Counted from the first letter of the stretch, positions 1 through 9,358 are shown. The stretch is 64,000 nt of DNA from Dokdonia sp. (GCA_020630915.1 JAHDIF010000003.1:186001-250000), one strand, 5' to 3'. The notes: a model not told the origin generated them from the letters alone. Numbers and translations are program-made.

Positions 1-621
<621 letters not shown>

Positions 622-631
622 ATAATTGATC

Positions 632-666
632 AAAAGGCGACATTGTTAATGGCAATGTCGCCTTTT
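632..666 (+). terminator. Rho-independent terminator of gapA
   Basis: A perfect 14-bp stem (AAAAGGCGACATTG at 632-645 and its complement at 653-666) with a 7-base loop is followed by AATTTTTT. It sits 10 bases past the gapA stop and covers the upstream ATG at 643, which argues that the next gene starts at 691. Confidence 0.9.
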
Positions 667-690
667 AATTTTTTCAAGCTGTTCCTACCT

Positions 691-1551
691 ATGATTCTAG
701 TTGTTGATAGTGGTTCTACAAAGACAGATTGGATCGCGCTAAGTGAAGATGGAAAAACACTTTTCCAAACACAAACCTTAGGGCTGAATCCTCAAGTACT
801 CTCTCAAGAAATTCTAACAGAGCGTATTGTAAATAATTTTGAGCTATACAAGAACAAACAAGAAGTTACTAGACTTTATTTTTATGGTGCCGGTTGTGGT
901 GTAGAAAAGCCCCGTAGACTTATTCTGGAGGTGTTTGAGACCTTTTTTTCTCAAGCTAGTGAGATTGTAATAAAAGAAGATACCTATGCCGCGCTTTATG
1001 CTACTGCTACAAACGGTATTCCTTCTATAGTCTGTATATTAGGAACAGGATCTAATTGTAGCTATTTTGACGGTAATGATATTATTCAAAGAGTAATTTC
1101 ATTAGGCTATATCTTAATGGATGACGCTAGTGGTAATTATTATGGACGTCAATTATTACGAGATTATAAATTTGGGAAGATGCCAGAAGAGTTATCAAAT
1201 AAGTTTGATGATCAATATGATTTAGATTCTGAGAGTATAAAGAACCACTTATATAAAAACCCTAATCCTAATACGTATCTAGCCACTTTTGCGCGGTTTG
1301 TTATTGAAAATAAGGAGTACCCTTATATGCAAGAACTTATTAAAAAGGGACTACGTCTGTTTATTGATAATCAGGTACTACAATTTGAGAACGCTCAGGA
1401 GGTGCCTATACATTTTGTAGGGTCCATAGCCTTTTATCTTCAGCGTGAACTCCAGGAGATCCTTCACGAAAAAGGGCTTACTTCTGGTAAAATACTCAAA
1501 CGTCCTATAGATGGTTTAGTATTGCATCACAAAGATTTTATATTGAGCTAG
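691..1551 (+). CDS. BadF/BadG-type N-acetylglucosamine kinase-like protein
   Basis: The protein (286 aa) belongs to the BadF/BadG/BcrA/BcrD ATPase family of the ASKHA fold and most resembles the N-acetylglucosamine kinase branch, which phosphorylates amino sugars. The phosphate-1 loop DSGSTKTDW lies at residues 6-14, EDTYAALYA follows near residue 90, and the second phosphate loop ILGTGSNCSYF comes near residue 115. I chose ATG 691 because an upstream in-frame ATG at 643 lies inside the gapA terminator hairpin and would add residues unlike the family N-terminus. The gene follows gapA and converges on ridA with one base between stops. The sugar substrate cannot be read from the sequence. Confidence 0.85.
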   Translation: MILVVDSGSTKTDWIALSEDGKTLFQTQTLGLNPQVLSQEILTERIVNNFELYKNKQEVTRLYFYGAGCGVEKPRRLILEVFETFFSQASEIVIKEDTYAALYATATNGIPSIVCILGTGSNCSYFDGNDIIQRVISLGYILMDDASGNYYGRQLLRDYKFGKMPEELSNKFDDQYDLDSESIKNHLYKNPNPNTYLATFARFVIENKEYPYMQELIKKGLRLFIDNQVLQFENAQEVPIHFVGSIAFYLQRELQEILHEKGLTSGKILKRPIDGLVLHHKDFILS

Positions 1552-1552
1552 G

Positions 1553-1936
1553 CTACTCTTTAATAGCGATTGCAGAGATCTCTACGTTTACATACTTAGG
1601 TAAGTTTGCTACCTCTACTGTTTCTCTTGCAGGTGCGGTGGCATCATTAAAATAGGTGCCGTATACACTGTTTATTTTACTGAAATTTTCCATATCACTA
1701 ATAAAAATAGATGTTTTTACAACGTCTTCAAAGGTCATATTTGCTGCCTTTAACACTGCTTCTAAGTTTTTCATGACCAGTGTCGTCTCGTCTTGAATAC
1801 TTCCATTAAAAAGGTTTCCTGTCTCAGGTTCAATGGCTATTTGACCTGAAGTGTATAAGGTATTTCCAGATAAGGTTGCTTGATTGTATGGCCCTATTGG
1901 GGCAGGTGCATTGGTGGTAGAAATTATTTTTTTCAT
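1553..1936 (-). CDS. ridA: RidA family enamine/imine deaminase
   Basis: This 127-aa protein has the full length of RidA (YjgF/YER057c/UK114), which hydrolyses reactive 2-aminoacrylate enamines made by PLP enzymes. The characteristic APAPIGPYNQA start, YTSGQIAI segment, the conserved Arg of APARETVEVA (Arg104) and the C-terminal Glu of VNVEISAIAI (Glu119) are all present. The family forms trimers with active sites between subunits. It is a single gene, tail to tail with the upstream kinase and followed by an intergenic copy of the 14-bp palindrome at 2003. Confidence 0.95.
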   Translation of the reverse strand: MKKIISTTNAPAPIGPYNQATLSGNTLYTSGQIAIEPETGNLFNGSIQDETTLVMKNLEAVLKAANMTFEDVVKTSIFISDMENFSKINSVYGTYFNDATAPARETVEVANLPKYVNVEISAIAIKE

Positions 1937-2002
1937 AATGAACTAGATATGTACAAAGTAGTAAAAGTATGTAAACTTCGTTAATTATTATTTGTGTGTT
2001 TT

Positions 2003-2016
2003 GCTTTCGCGAAAGC
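2003..2016. repeat. 14-bp palindrome GCTTTCGCGAAAGC
   Basis: Exact copy, intergenic between ridA (start 1936) and the end of the LptD-like gene (stop at 2025). Confidence 0.95.
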
Positions 2017-2024
2017 GTTACCGA

Positions 2025-4796
2025 TTAACGTTCATCAGGAGCACGTCGTTTATCATATTTAATATCGCTTAGTAAACTACCAGAAATTCCAATAAAGAAA
2101 TTCCATCCTACTCGATTTACACGGCTATTAACTGGAGGGTTCCAACTAAAACGCATGGTCCAACTTTCTAAATCTCTGCTAAAGTTTAATGAGGTAAATG
2201 TAAATCCGGAATTACGAAGATCATATCCAGATGACCCTCCTACTTTCCATCGCTTACCAAGCTCTACATCACCACTAAAAACTAGCGAATGTGTACTTAT
2301 TTCATTTTGTCTTGAGTTGTTTGCATAGCTTATTTCGTAAGACATTCTAAGGTTCCAAGGAATATCAAAATTGTATAGGTTAATCTCCTGTTCTTCTCCA
2401 TCTTCTTCTTCCTGATTGTTATCTCTTATGGTATTGCCGGTAATATCTACGCCGCTACCCAAAAGATCATCGGGCCTACCTCCGCCTGCAAAAGTTTGAT
2501 TGTCTAGCCTGTCAGTATTTCTGTCATCATCCTTTTTATTACCTTCTTTAGAAAAATCTTTACTAGAAAAACTGTATCCAAAGTTTGCTCTAGCTCCAGT
2601 AAGTCTAAAAAGACTCCCCCCGTTATTTATGTTTAAAGTGTTTATTCTTCTATTATTATTATCAAGTGCATAAATATCCCAAGCTCCAGAAAAATTTATA
2701 TCCAGTTTGTTTTGTACAATGGGTATAGCCCCGCTAAATGCAATTGGGGCAAGCTTTAACTCATCTGCAGTGAGGTTGTAAGAGGTTCTTAAATTAAAGT
2801 TGTTCAGGAGTGATATTTTTCTAGGTTCTGTTTCTGTGCTATCGCGTGCTCTTACTTTTGCTTCTATCACATTACTCAAGGCAAAAGATAGTGAGGCACT
2901 TTTATTGTTTCCGGGTGCTCCAAAAAAGCCATTGTCAAAACGAGAAAACGCCACTTCTTCCGTAAGATCTGTAGCTAGAGGATTTGCCGAATCTGGTCTT
3001 AAAAACGAATCGAAAAATTGATCAAATGCAGGCGAGTAGCTTATACCTACAGAGGGTCTCATCACGTGTCGTATGGTTTGAATTTTACTTCCTTTTTTAA
3101 AATTAAATGTCCCGTATAAAGTGGTTCCCATACTAGCGCCTCCGCTATAGGTTCTAAAGGAATCAAATCCATTTGTAGTATCTGTTACTTCTTCTTGAAG
3201 CTCTTCATCATAAAAGCGATCTATAGTCTTAAATACCCAGCTCTCAGTATAATTTGCATTAATAGAAGTGCTTATATATTTGAAGAGCTTAAAATTGGTT
3301 GCTACGGGTATGGTATGTCTTATTCCAGATTGTCCATCTTTAAACATTTCTTGTGTAAAAAAGAGACTATCTGTAGTGGTGTATCTATTGTCTGCTCTTA
3401 CGGAGTAGCTTAGATTAATATTTTGCAAAGCACCTTTTTTAGATCCTGCTTTGGGAGCAAACGGGTAAACACGGTCTACGTTTACTTGAGCAGATGGTAA
3501 GGTCATATTGATCACCTCTGTATTAGAGTTCTGAGAATGTGTTGCGGCTAGCGTGATGTTCACTGGAGTTTTTCCAGGAAATGTTCTAGAATACGATACA
3601 GAGGAGCTAAAATTGTTATTTAAGAAGTTACCCGTATTGCTTTGGTTTATGGATTGCTGGAAAAAATCACTACTTCCTAGATTTACCGAGGCAGAAAATC
3701 TGCTATTAGGACTAGACTTTGTGTCTTGGCTGTGATTCCATCTTATATTATAAGTGGTTGTTTCAGAAAAATCTGGAAACCCTCTTTCACTAGCTAAAAT
3801 GCGCTCAAAATTAAAGTTGAAACGTCCTCCAAACTTATATCGTAACTTATAATTCGAATCTGCTCTAAAGGCATAGCTTCCATTAGTATAATAATCTCCA
3901 GTAAGAGCAAGATCAAAGTACTTACTTAGTGCAAAATAGTATCCTCCGTTTTGCAGGGCATACCCTCTAAGGTTACTCTCATTAAAGGAAGGTATTAGAA
4001 AACCGGACACACTTTCTTCTTTATCCATAGGGAAAAAAGCAAATGGTAAACCTATGGGTGTTGGAACATCTGCAATGTACATATTAGTCAATCCTGCAAC
4101 GAGTTTTTTACCTGGGACAAATTTTACTTTACGGGCATAAAAGTAGTATTCTGGATTGTCCAAATCCTTCGCCGTAGTAATCTTTACATTTTTCATAAAG
4201 ACTACAGAGTCGTTTACTCGTTTACTAACCGCTGCCTTAAGGTTTATGGGTTGCCCTCCAGCTCCTTCAACTCTAGAGCCATAAATAAGTGCTTTCTGAC
4301 TGTCAAAATTAAACTTTATGGAGTCAGGCTGAACCTCATTATTGCCTTGTACGAAAACTGGCGCTTGAGTGTAAGAATCTAATGAGTCTTTTATTCCTTT
4401 GGCAAATACCGTATTAGTCTCGTAATCAAGAATAATCTCTCCTGCATTTATCTTCATATCTTCATATACAACTTCAGCTTCATTGTAAAGATAGATTTTC
4501 TTAGTGCGCTGGCTTATTCTTTCGTAATCTGTTGCTTTATAGGTAACTTTATCTGTGAGTGGCTCCTTCCTGATTTTTATAGAATCTTGGGAAACTCGCA
4601 CACTATCTGTAAGAGTAGTGGTGGTGTCTTGGTTTCGCGTAAGCGGGACACTTATCTCTACAGCTGTTTTAGAACTATCTGCGGGTTTTGCAGGTATGGC
4701 ACCATTGTTGGATGGTAGTTCTTGTGATACAGCAGTGTTAATGCAAAGCAAGTATACTCCTAATAAAAGATAAAATGATAGGGTTTTTGTTTGCAA
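2025..4796 (-). CDS. lptD: LptD-like LPS-assembly outer membrane protein
   Basis: The protein resembles the Bacteroidota form of LptD, the outer membrane barrel that inserts lipopolysaccharide with LptE. After a signal segment (LSFYLLLGVYLLCINTAVSQ) comes an OstA/LptA-like beta-jellyroll (YLYNEAEVVYEDMKINAGEI), then a long C-terminal region of alternating polar/aromatic beta-strands ending near the C-terminus in WNFFIGISGSLLSDIKYDKR. I prefer the TTG at 4796 (923 aa): it puts the signal peptide at the N-terminus, and a TAATTTTG -7 element at 4841-4848 lies downstream of the alternative ATG at 4874 (949 aa). An acidic stretch (NQEEEDGEEQE) lies near residue 800. It is divergent from the amidase gene. 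Family assignment is good, the start is uncertain. Confidence 0.82.
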   Translation of the reverse strand: MQTKTLSFYLLLGVYLLCINTAVSQELPSNNGAIPAKPADSSKTAVEISVPLTRNQDTTTTLTDSVRVSQDSIKIRKEPLTDKVTYKATDYERISQRTKKIYLYNEAEVVYEDMKINAGEIILDYETNTVFAKGIKDSLDSYTQAPVFVQGNNEVQPDSIKFNFDSQKALIYGSRVEGAGGQPINLKAAVSKRVNDSVVFMKNVKITTAKDLDNPEYYFYARKVKFVPGKKLVAGLTNMYIADVPTPIGLPFAFFPMDKEESVSGFLIPSFNESNLRGYALQNGGYYFALSKYFDLALTGDYYTNGSYAFRADSNYKLRYKFGGRFNFNFERILASERGFPDFSETTTYNIRWNHSQDTKSSPNSRFSASVNLGSSDFFQQSINQSNTGNFLNNNFSSSVSYSRTFPGKTPVNITLAATHSQNSNTEVINMTLPSAQVNVDRVYPFAPKAGSKKGALQNINLSYSVRADNRYTTTDSLFFTQEMFKDGQSGIRHTIPVATNFKLFKYISTSINANYTESWVFKTIDRFYDEELQEEVTDTTNGFDSFRTYSGGASMGTTLYGTFNFKKGSKIQTIRHVMRPSVGISYSPAFDQFFDSFLRPDSANPLATDLTEEVAFSRFDNGFFGAPGNNKSASLSFALSNVIEAKVRARDSTETEPRKISLLNNFNLRTSYNLTADELKLAPIAFSGAIPIVQNKLDINFSGAWDIYALDNNNRRINTLNINNGGSLFRLTGARANFGYSFSSKDFSKEGNKKDDDRNTDRLDNQTFAGGGRPDDLLGSGVDITGNTIRDNNQEEEDGEEQEINLYNFDIPWNLRMSYEISYANNSRQNEISTHSLVFSGDVELGKRWKVGGSSGYDLRNSGFTFTSLNFSRDLESWTMRFSWNPPVNSRVNRVGWNFFIGISGSLLSDIKYDKRRAPDER
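4633..4646 (-). repeat. Degenerate palindrome copy (CCGCTTACGCGAAA on minus strand)
   Basis: A relative of the 14-bp palindrome, with GCTTACGCGAAA in place of GCTTTCGCGAAA. The same 14 bases recur at 35470 and 63209. Here it is read as Pro-Leu-Thr-Arg in the LptD-like protein. Confidence 0.6.
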
Positions 4797-4840
4797 AGGG
4801 ATTAGTCCTATTTTTGTGGTATTAGCCTCAATTAAAGTGC

Positions 4841-4848
4841 CAAAATTA
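4841..4848 (-). promoter_or_regulatory. Putative promoter -7 element TAATTTTG for lptD-like gene
   Basis: TAATTTTG matches the Bacteroidota -7 consensus TAnnTTTG on the minus strand. It would start transcription near 4835, upstream of the TTG at 4796 but downstream of the ATG at 4874. No convincing -33 TTTG was found. Confidence 0.4.
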
Positions 4849-4979
4849 CATATATTTTTTGGGTTGAAATCCAATTCTTATAAATTTGAAAATATGGTCA
4901 CTGTTTTAACGTTGTAATTAGGTAGATTAGACTTCATATAGCTAACTAACGCTTAAAAGATTAGATTTTGATAAAAAGG

Positions 4980-6092
4980 ATGCGTATTCTTCTTTCATTT
5001 AGTATTTATTTAACGCTACTAGTGTTTACTGTTAATGTTGAGGCAGGTTCTTTAACAAAAACACCACAGTCTGAAAAATTTAAGGTAGTGCTAGATGCAG
5101 GACATGGAGGTCACGATAGTGGAAATAGAGGGAATGGTTACTTTGAAAAAAATATTGCCCTTAGTATAGTTTTAGAAATTGGTAAAGAGTTAGAAAAAAT
5201 TCCCGATGTCGAGGTTATCTATACTCGTAAGAAAGATGTTTTTTTAGAATTATGGGAACGGGCAGATATCGCAAATAATGCAAATGCAGATTTATTTATA
5301 AGTGTGCACTGCAATTCTCACTCTTCTCAAGCCAGCGGTACAGAAACATTTGTACTTGGATTAGACGGAAATGCAAAAAATATGGCTATTGCCAAAAAAG
5401 AGAATTCTGTAATTTTTCTTGAAGATAATCACCAGGAGCGTTATGAAGGCTTTGATCCCAATGCGCCAGAGTCATCTATAGGTCTAGAATTGATGCAAGA
5501 GGAATATTTGGATCAGAGTATTAGTCTTGCAGGTTTAGTAGAGAATGCCTTTACAGGAAAAGTAAAAAGGAAAAGTAGAGGTGTAAAACAGGCTATATTT
5601 TGGGTATTACATAGATCTGTAATGCCTAGTGTTCTCATTGAAACAGGATTCCTTACTAATAATAAGGAAGGGAAATTTTTAAATTCTAAGATTGGGCAGC
5701 AGAAAATGGCAAAAGCTATTGCAGTCGCTGTTACTGAATATAAAAACAATTTGAGATCTAACGATGGCCAAATAATCCCAGTAAATGAAGAGCTTAGCGT
5801 TAAAGCTAATGAATCTGTTGCCGATAGAGTATATAAGGATATAACATTTAAAGTACAGCTAGCTGCGAGTAAGCGCAAGTTGGATACAAAACCGTATAAC
5901 TTTAAAGGACTTAATGATATATCAAGAAACAAAGAAGGCAGTCTTTATAAATATTATTCGGGAGCTACTTCTAATTATTCAGAGATCCAGCGTAAACTTA
6001 AAGAAGCGAAAGCAAAGGGATACACTTCAGCATTTATTGTATCCTTCAAGAAAAATAATATTAAAGTGCCGTTAAGCCAAGTGTTAAATTAA
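4980..6092 (+). CDS. N-acetylmuramoyl-L-alanine amidase (Amidase_3) with SPOR-like C-terminus
   Basis: This zinc amidase cleaves the bond between N-acetylmuramic acid and the stem peptide of peptidoglycan. A signal peptide ends near residue 22. The Amidase_3 domain has the zinc ligands and catalytic Glu in their usual order: His42 in VVLDAGHGGHDSG, Glu56 in GYFEKNIAL, His110 in ISVHCNSH and Glu221 in VLIETGFLTN. The last 90 residues (FKVQLAASKRK to TSAFIVSF) resemble a SPOR-type septal peptidoglycan binding domain. ATG 4980 directly follows AAAAAGG; a TTG at 4968 would add four residues. It heads a rightward group with the MCE gene and is probably a cell-division amidase. Confidence 0.92.
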   Translation: MRILLSFSIYLTLLVFTVNVEAGSLTKTPQSEKFKVVLDAGHGGHDSGNRGNGYFEKNIALSIVLEIGKELEKIPDVEVIYTRKKDVFLELWERADIANNANADLFISVHCNSHSSQASGTETFVLGLDGNAKNMAIAKKENSVIFLEDNHQERYEGFDPNAPESSIGLELMQEEYLDQSISLAGLVENAFTGKVKRKSRGVKQAIFWVLHRSVMPSVLIETGFLTNNKEGKFLNSKIGQQKMAKAIAVAVTEYKNNLRSNDGQIIPVNEELSVKANESVADRVYKDITFKVQLAASKRKLDTKPYNFKGLNDISRNKEGSLYKYYSGATSNYSEIQRKLKEAKAKGYTSAFIVSFKKNNIKVPLSQVLN

Positions 6093-6098
6093 TATTGT

Positions 6099-6124
6099 CA
6101 TAAAATGCAACTAGGCATTTTATG
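6099..6124. repeat. 10-bp inverted repeat between amidase and MCE genes
   Basis: CATAAAATGC (6099-6108) and GCATTTTATG (6115-6124) form a perfect stem with a 6-base loop. It may act as a weak terminator or processing site after the amidase gene. Confidence 0.55.
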
Positions 6125-6126
6125 AG

Positions 6127-6134
6127 TACCTTTG
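6127..6134 (+). promoter_or_regulatory. Putative promoter -7 element TACCTTTG for MCE gene
   Basis: TACCTTTG fits TAnnTTTG exactly and lies 24 bases before the TTG start at 6158. It overlaps codons that would follow the alternative ATG 6122, which supports the later start. The -33 region is not convincing. Confidence 0.4.
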
Positions 6135-6157
6135 TAGTCTATTTAAATACTATATTT

Positions 6158-7108
6158 TTGAAAGTTTCTAAAGAAGTACGCACAGCGATATTAGTACTAG
6201 GGGCAATTGTCCTTTTAATTTTTGGATATAATTATCTCAAAGGAAATAATCTTTTGGATAAGGATAGAAACTTCTATGCGGTTTACGATAATGTAGAAGG
6301 CTTAGCTCCTGGAGCGAGTGTTACCATTAATGGATTATCAATAGGGAAAGTTATTTCAATAAAATTTGCAGATAAAAAGGGAAAGCTTATTGTTCACTTT
6401 AGTACGGATACAGATTTTGAATTTAGTAATAAAAGTACTGCGCAAGTTTATGGCACTGGTTTTATAAGTGGTAAGAATCTATCTATAATCCCAAACTTTA
6501 GTGAAGGACGTCCTGCAAAAAATGGTGATACCTTGCCATCCTCAGTAGAAAATGGAATCATGGACGTTGTAAATGAGCGTCTGGTACCATTGCAAACTAC
6601 TATAGAGTCTGCAATTAATGATACTGATTCTTTAGTGAAATCAGTAAATTCTATATTAAATACGGGGACACAGCGAAACCTTCGAAGTGCTATTTCTGAT
6701 TTTGCTCTTATAGCAAGAGAAATGAAAGGGGTATCAAGATCTGCAAATAGCCTGTTAGAAAATAATCAAGAGAAGCTTACAAGTACAATTTCTAATCTTG
6801 ATAAAGTCTCTACAGACTTTACAGAGTTATCAGGTAAACTTTCTAAGATTGAGATTGAAACTCTTATTGCTAATATGGAAAAATTATTAAGTGATTTTGA
6901 AGGAATTGCTAATAATCTTACATCGGGAAAAGGAACGGCAGGAAAGCTTTTGCAGGATGAGCAAGTTTATGTAAATTTGGAACGTACCAGCAAGCAAATG
7001 GAACTGCTTCTCGAAGATATGAGACTCAATCCTAAGAGATATGTACATTTCTCTTTGTTTGGAAAAAAAGCAAAAGAGTACACACCGCCTAAAGATTCAT
7101 TGCGTTAG
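6158..7108 (+). CDS. MlaD/MCE-domain lipid transport protein
   Basis: The protein (about 316 aa) has one N-terminal membrane anchor (AILVLGAIVLLIFGYNYLKG) and a single MCE/MlaD domain (YDNVEGLAPGASVTINGLSI onward, roughly residues 35-110), followed by a long helical region that in this family forms a periplasmic barrel or needle. MlaD-type proteins move phospholipids between the membranes with an ABC transporter; no Mla ATPase or permease is in the window. I chose TTG 6158, giving MKVSKEVRTAILV like the family start, over ATG 6122, whose extra residues are unlike it. The neighbours (LptD-like protein, amidase) also act in the envelope. Confidence 0.87.
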   Translation: MKVSKEVRTAILVLGAIVLLIFGYNYLKGNNLLDKDRNFYAVYDNVEGLAPGASVTINGLSIGKVISIKFADKKGKLIVHFSTDTDFEFSNKSTAQVYGTGFISGKNLSIIPNFSEGRPAKNGDTLPSSVENGIMDVVNERLVPLQTTIESAINDTDSLVKSVNSILNTGTQRNLRSAISDFALIAREMKGVSRSANSLLENNQEKLTSTISNLDKVSTDFTELSGKLSKIEIETLIANMEKLLSDFEGIANNLTSGKGTAGKLLQDEQVYVNLERTSKQMELLLEDMRLNPKRYVHFSLFGKKAKEYTPPKDSLR

Positions 7109-7131
7109 GCGGATTTCTAACTAAATGAATT

Positions 7132-8478
7132 ATGCAATATATTCCCAATCTAATTTTTGTTCTCATCCTTGCTGTAGGAGTTGTCTTTTTTGCTAAAAAT
7201 GTAAAAAGACTTCTTAGAAATATACATCTTGGTAAAGACATAGATCGAACAGATAATAAACCCCTCAGGTGGCGTAATATGGCAAAGATTGCCTTAGGGC
7301 AATATAAGATGGTTACAAGACCTATATCTGGGATACTTCATGTTGTCGTTTATGTAGGGTTTATAATCATTAATATAGAGGTTTTAGAGATTATTATTGA
7401 TGGGATCTTTGGAACACATAGAATATTTGGTTTTCTAGGAGGGTTTTATGATTTCTTAATTGGTAGTTTTGAGATTCTTGCATTCTTGGTTTTTGTAGCT
7501 GTTATTGTTTTTTGGGCACGTCGTAATGTTATAAGAATTAAGAGATTCTTAAGTCCAGAAATGAAAGGCTGGCCTAAAATGGATGGAAATCTCATTCTTT
7601 ATTTTGAAATGGTGCTTATGACACTTTTTCTAGTAATGAATGCTACAGATTATCAGTTGCAGCTCAATGGAGCAGCTCATTATGGGTCTGGAGAGGGTAT
7701 TGTAGGTTCTTTTCCTATCAGTCAGTATTTATTACCTTTATTTGATGAATTATCTAATGATACGCTTATTCTTATAGAGCGCAGTGCTTGGTGGGTTCAT
7801 ATAGTTGGAATTTTAATATTCTTAAACTATTTATACTATTCTAAGCATTTACACATTTTATTAGCCTTTCCTAATACGTGGTATGCAAAGTTGAAGCCTA
7901 AGGGAGAGTTAGATAATCTCCAGTCTGTAACAGACGAAGTAATGCTTATGATGGATCCCAATGCAGACCCTTTTGCCGCGCCACCAGAAGGAGCAGAAGA
8001 TGCTGGAGATCCAGAGAAATTTGGAGCGAGCGATGTTACAGACCTCAATTGGGTACAACTTATGAATGCCTATAGTTGTACAGAATGTGGTAGATGTACG
8101 AGCGAATGTCCTGCAAATCAAACTGGAAAAAAATTATCCCCTCGTAAGATTATGATGGATACAAGGGATCGTTTGGAGGAAGTAGGGAAAAATATAGAAG
8201 TAAATAATGGCGTTTTTAAAGAAGACGGTAAGCAGCTACTTGATGATTATATATCTAAGGAAGAGCTTTGGGCATGTACGACGTGTAATGCTTGTACAGA
8301 AGCTTGTCCAATAAGTATAGATCCCTTAAGCATTATTATGGAGATGCGCAGGTATATGGTGATGGAAGAGAGTAGTGCCCCTACAGATCTTAACAATGCA
8401 ATGACTAATATTGAGAATAACGGAGCTCCATGGCCATTTAACCAGATGGACAGAGCAAACTGGGTTCATGAAAATTAA
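7132..8478 (+). CDS. Membrane (Fe-S) oxidoreductase, HdrC/heterodisulfide-reductase-like
   Basis: The 448-aa protein has about five N-terminal membrane helices (residues 5-25, 65-90, 103-128, 155-172, 222-240), with His70, His223 and His239 as possible heme ligands. A cytoplasmic domain carries two complete [4Fe-4S] motifs: Cys316/319/322 plus Cys326 (CTECGRCTSECP) and Cys382/385/388 plus Cys392 (CTTCNACTEACP). This is the HdrE/HdrC or DsrM/K-like layout of quinone-linked electron carriers. The CCG-domain partner usually fused or adjacent is found at 9408. The redox substrate is unknown. Its end overlaps the next gene by 11 bases, indicating an operon. Confidence 0.87.
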   Translation: MQYIPNLIFVLILAVGVVFFAKNVKRLLRNIHLGKDIDRTDNKPLRWRNMAKIALGQYKMVTRPISGILHVVVYVGFIIINIEVLEIIIDGIFGTHRIFGFLGGFYDFLIGSFEILAFLVFVAVIVFWARRNVIRIKRFLSPEMKGWPKMDGNLILYFEMVLMTLFLVMNATDYQLQLNGAAHYGSGEGIVGSFPISQYLLPLFDELSNDTLILIERSAWWVHIVGILIFLNYLYYSKHLHILLAFPNTWYAKLKPKGELDNLQSVTDEVMLMMDPNADPFAAPPEGAEDAGDPEKFGASDVTDLNWVQLMNAYSCTECGRCTSECPANQTGKKLSPRKIMMDTRDRLEEVGKNIEVNNGVFKEDGKQLLDDYISKEELWACTTCNACTEACPISIDPLSIIMEMRRYMVMEESSAPTDLNNAMTNIENNGAPWPFNQMDRANWVHEN

Positions 8479-8812
8479 TTGGAACATATCATTTGTAATA
8501 CTATTCTTAATATCAGCTAGTAACGTGACACTCGCTCAGTCTAAAGATTATAGAAAAGACTCCTTGCAGTTTAAAATGTATACGAGAATGTACGTAAATG
8601 AGCAGTTAAGAGTAGACTCTATAACCGTAAAAAAGATATTTTGTGATTTTTGCTCAGACGAGCAGATGGAAGTTTTAGAAAGTGAAGCATTACGACAATC
8701 TAGACTAGAAAGACACAATCCAAAATATAGAAAACCTGGAGAACATAGACTCGCACTCATAGTGAGGTTTAGAAAAGAAGATTTTAGAAAATTGAACATA
8801 AAAAATGAATAA
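8468..8812 (+). CDS. Small exported protein of unknown function
   Basis: This 114-aa protein begins at ATG 8468, inside the end of the upstream Fe-S gene, and ends 8 bases into the HAD gene, so it is translationally linked to both. It has a signal peptide (INWNISFVILFLISASNVTLAQ) and a basic mature part. A CDFC pair (KKIFCDFCSDEQ) might bind a metal or form a disulfide. I do not recognise the family. Its place between two Fe-S proteins suggests a link with the same redox system, but that is inference. Confidence 0.75.
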   Translation: MKINWNISFVILFLISASNVTLAQSKDYRKDSLQFKMYTRMYVNEQLRVDSITVKKIFCDFCSDEQMEVLESEALRQSRLERHNPKYRKPGEHRLALIVRFRKEDFRKLNIKNE

Positions 8813-9239
8813 AGAAGACGTAAATAAGCTATTGAATCAAAAGTTAGAAGAAGGAGAGCACGTAAGTCCTGTATTACCAGAAGGAGTTAAAAACTACTTA
8901 ATAGATATAGACGGGACCATTACAGAAGATGTACCAAATGAGGAGCCCGAACGTATGGTTACTTGTGCGCCATTTCCTGATGCGCTCAAAACATTAAATA
9001 AGTGGTACGATGAAGGTCATATAATCTGTTTCTTTACTTCTAGAACAGAAGAACATAGAGAAGTAACCACTACTTGGCTCAATACACACGGCTTTAAATT
9101 CCACAGTTTACTTATGGGTAAACCTAGAGGGGGAAACTATCATTGGGTAGACAATCATTTGGTAAAAGCAACTAGATACAAAGGGAAGTTTACAGACCTT
9201 GTAGACAAGGAAGTGACGATTCAAGTTTTTGAAGAATAA
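8805..9239 (+). CDS. HAD-superfamily hydrolase-like protein
   Basis: The 144-aa protein has the HAD phosphatase motifs: motif I YLIDIDGTIT with Asp34 and Asp36, motif II CFFTSRTEEHR with Thr78/Ser79, a Lys in LLMGKPRGGNYHW and an acidic motif IV at WVDNH. It is a cap-less, short HAD protein like those resembling polynucleotide kinase phosphatase or LNS2 domains. Relatives in this family are sometimes labelled phosphoheptose isomerase, for which I see no support because the SIS fold is absent. It overlaps the upstream small exported protein by 8 bases. The substrate is unknown. Confidence 0.8.
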   Translation: MNKEDVNKLLNQKLEEGEHVSPVLPEGVKNYLIDIDGTITEDVPNEEPERMVTCAPFPDALKTLNKWYDEGHIICFFTSRTEEHREVTTTWLNTHGFKFHSLLMGKPRGGNYHWVDNHLVKATRYKGKFTDLVDKEVTIQVFEE

Positions 9240-9254
9240 AAATATAGGATGTAC

Positions 9255-9268
9255 GCTTTCGCGAAAGC
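9255..9268. repeat. 14-bp palindrome GCTTTCGCGAAAGC
   Basis: Exact copy, intergenic between the HAD gene and the CCG-domain gene, just before a REP-like palindrome. Confidence 0.95.
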
Positions 9269-9280
9269 AAACTATTGAGA

Positions 9281-9298
9281 CTTGCCTGCCGGCAGGTT
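9281..9298. repeat. REP-like palindrome (CCTGCCGGCAGG core)
   Basis: A GC-rich perfect palindrome CCTGCCGGCAGG (9285-9296) preceded by ACTTG. The same CTTGCCTrCCkGCAGG arrangement recurs at 39193, and a partial relative lies at 9345. Confidence 0.65.
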
Positions 9299-9344
9299 CA
9301 CGACCAAAGAAAGAGTAAAGCGTTAAAGCCAATCACCGAGACCA

Positions 9345-9358
9345 GCCTGCGGGTAGGT
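9345..9358. repeat. REP-like partial copy GCCTGCGGGTAGGT
   Basis: Second GC-rich element in the same gap, related to the palindromes at 9281 and 39196 but with imperfect symmetry. Confidence 0.5.

Noticed and set aside
643-690. Upstream ATG as start of the BadF-type kinase
   Set aside because: It lies inside the gapA terminator hairpin, and the extra residues do not resemble the family N-terminus, which starts at 691.
2800-4773. Plus-strand open frames inside the LptD-like gene
   Set aside because: They are short shadows of a strongly supported minus-strand coding region.
8805-9239. Phosphoheptose isomerase label for the HAD protein
   Set aside because: The DIDGT and FFTSR motifs are HAD phosphatase motifs and no SIS domain is present.
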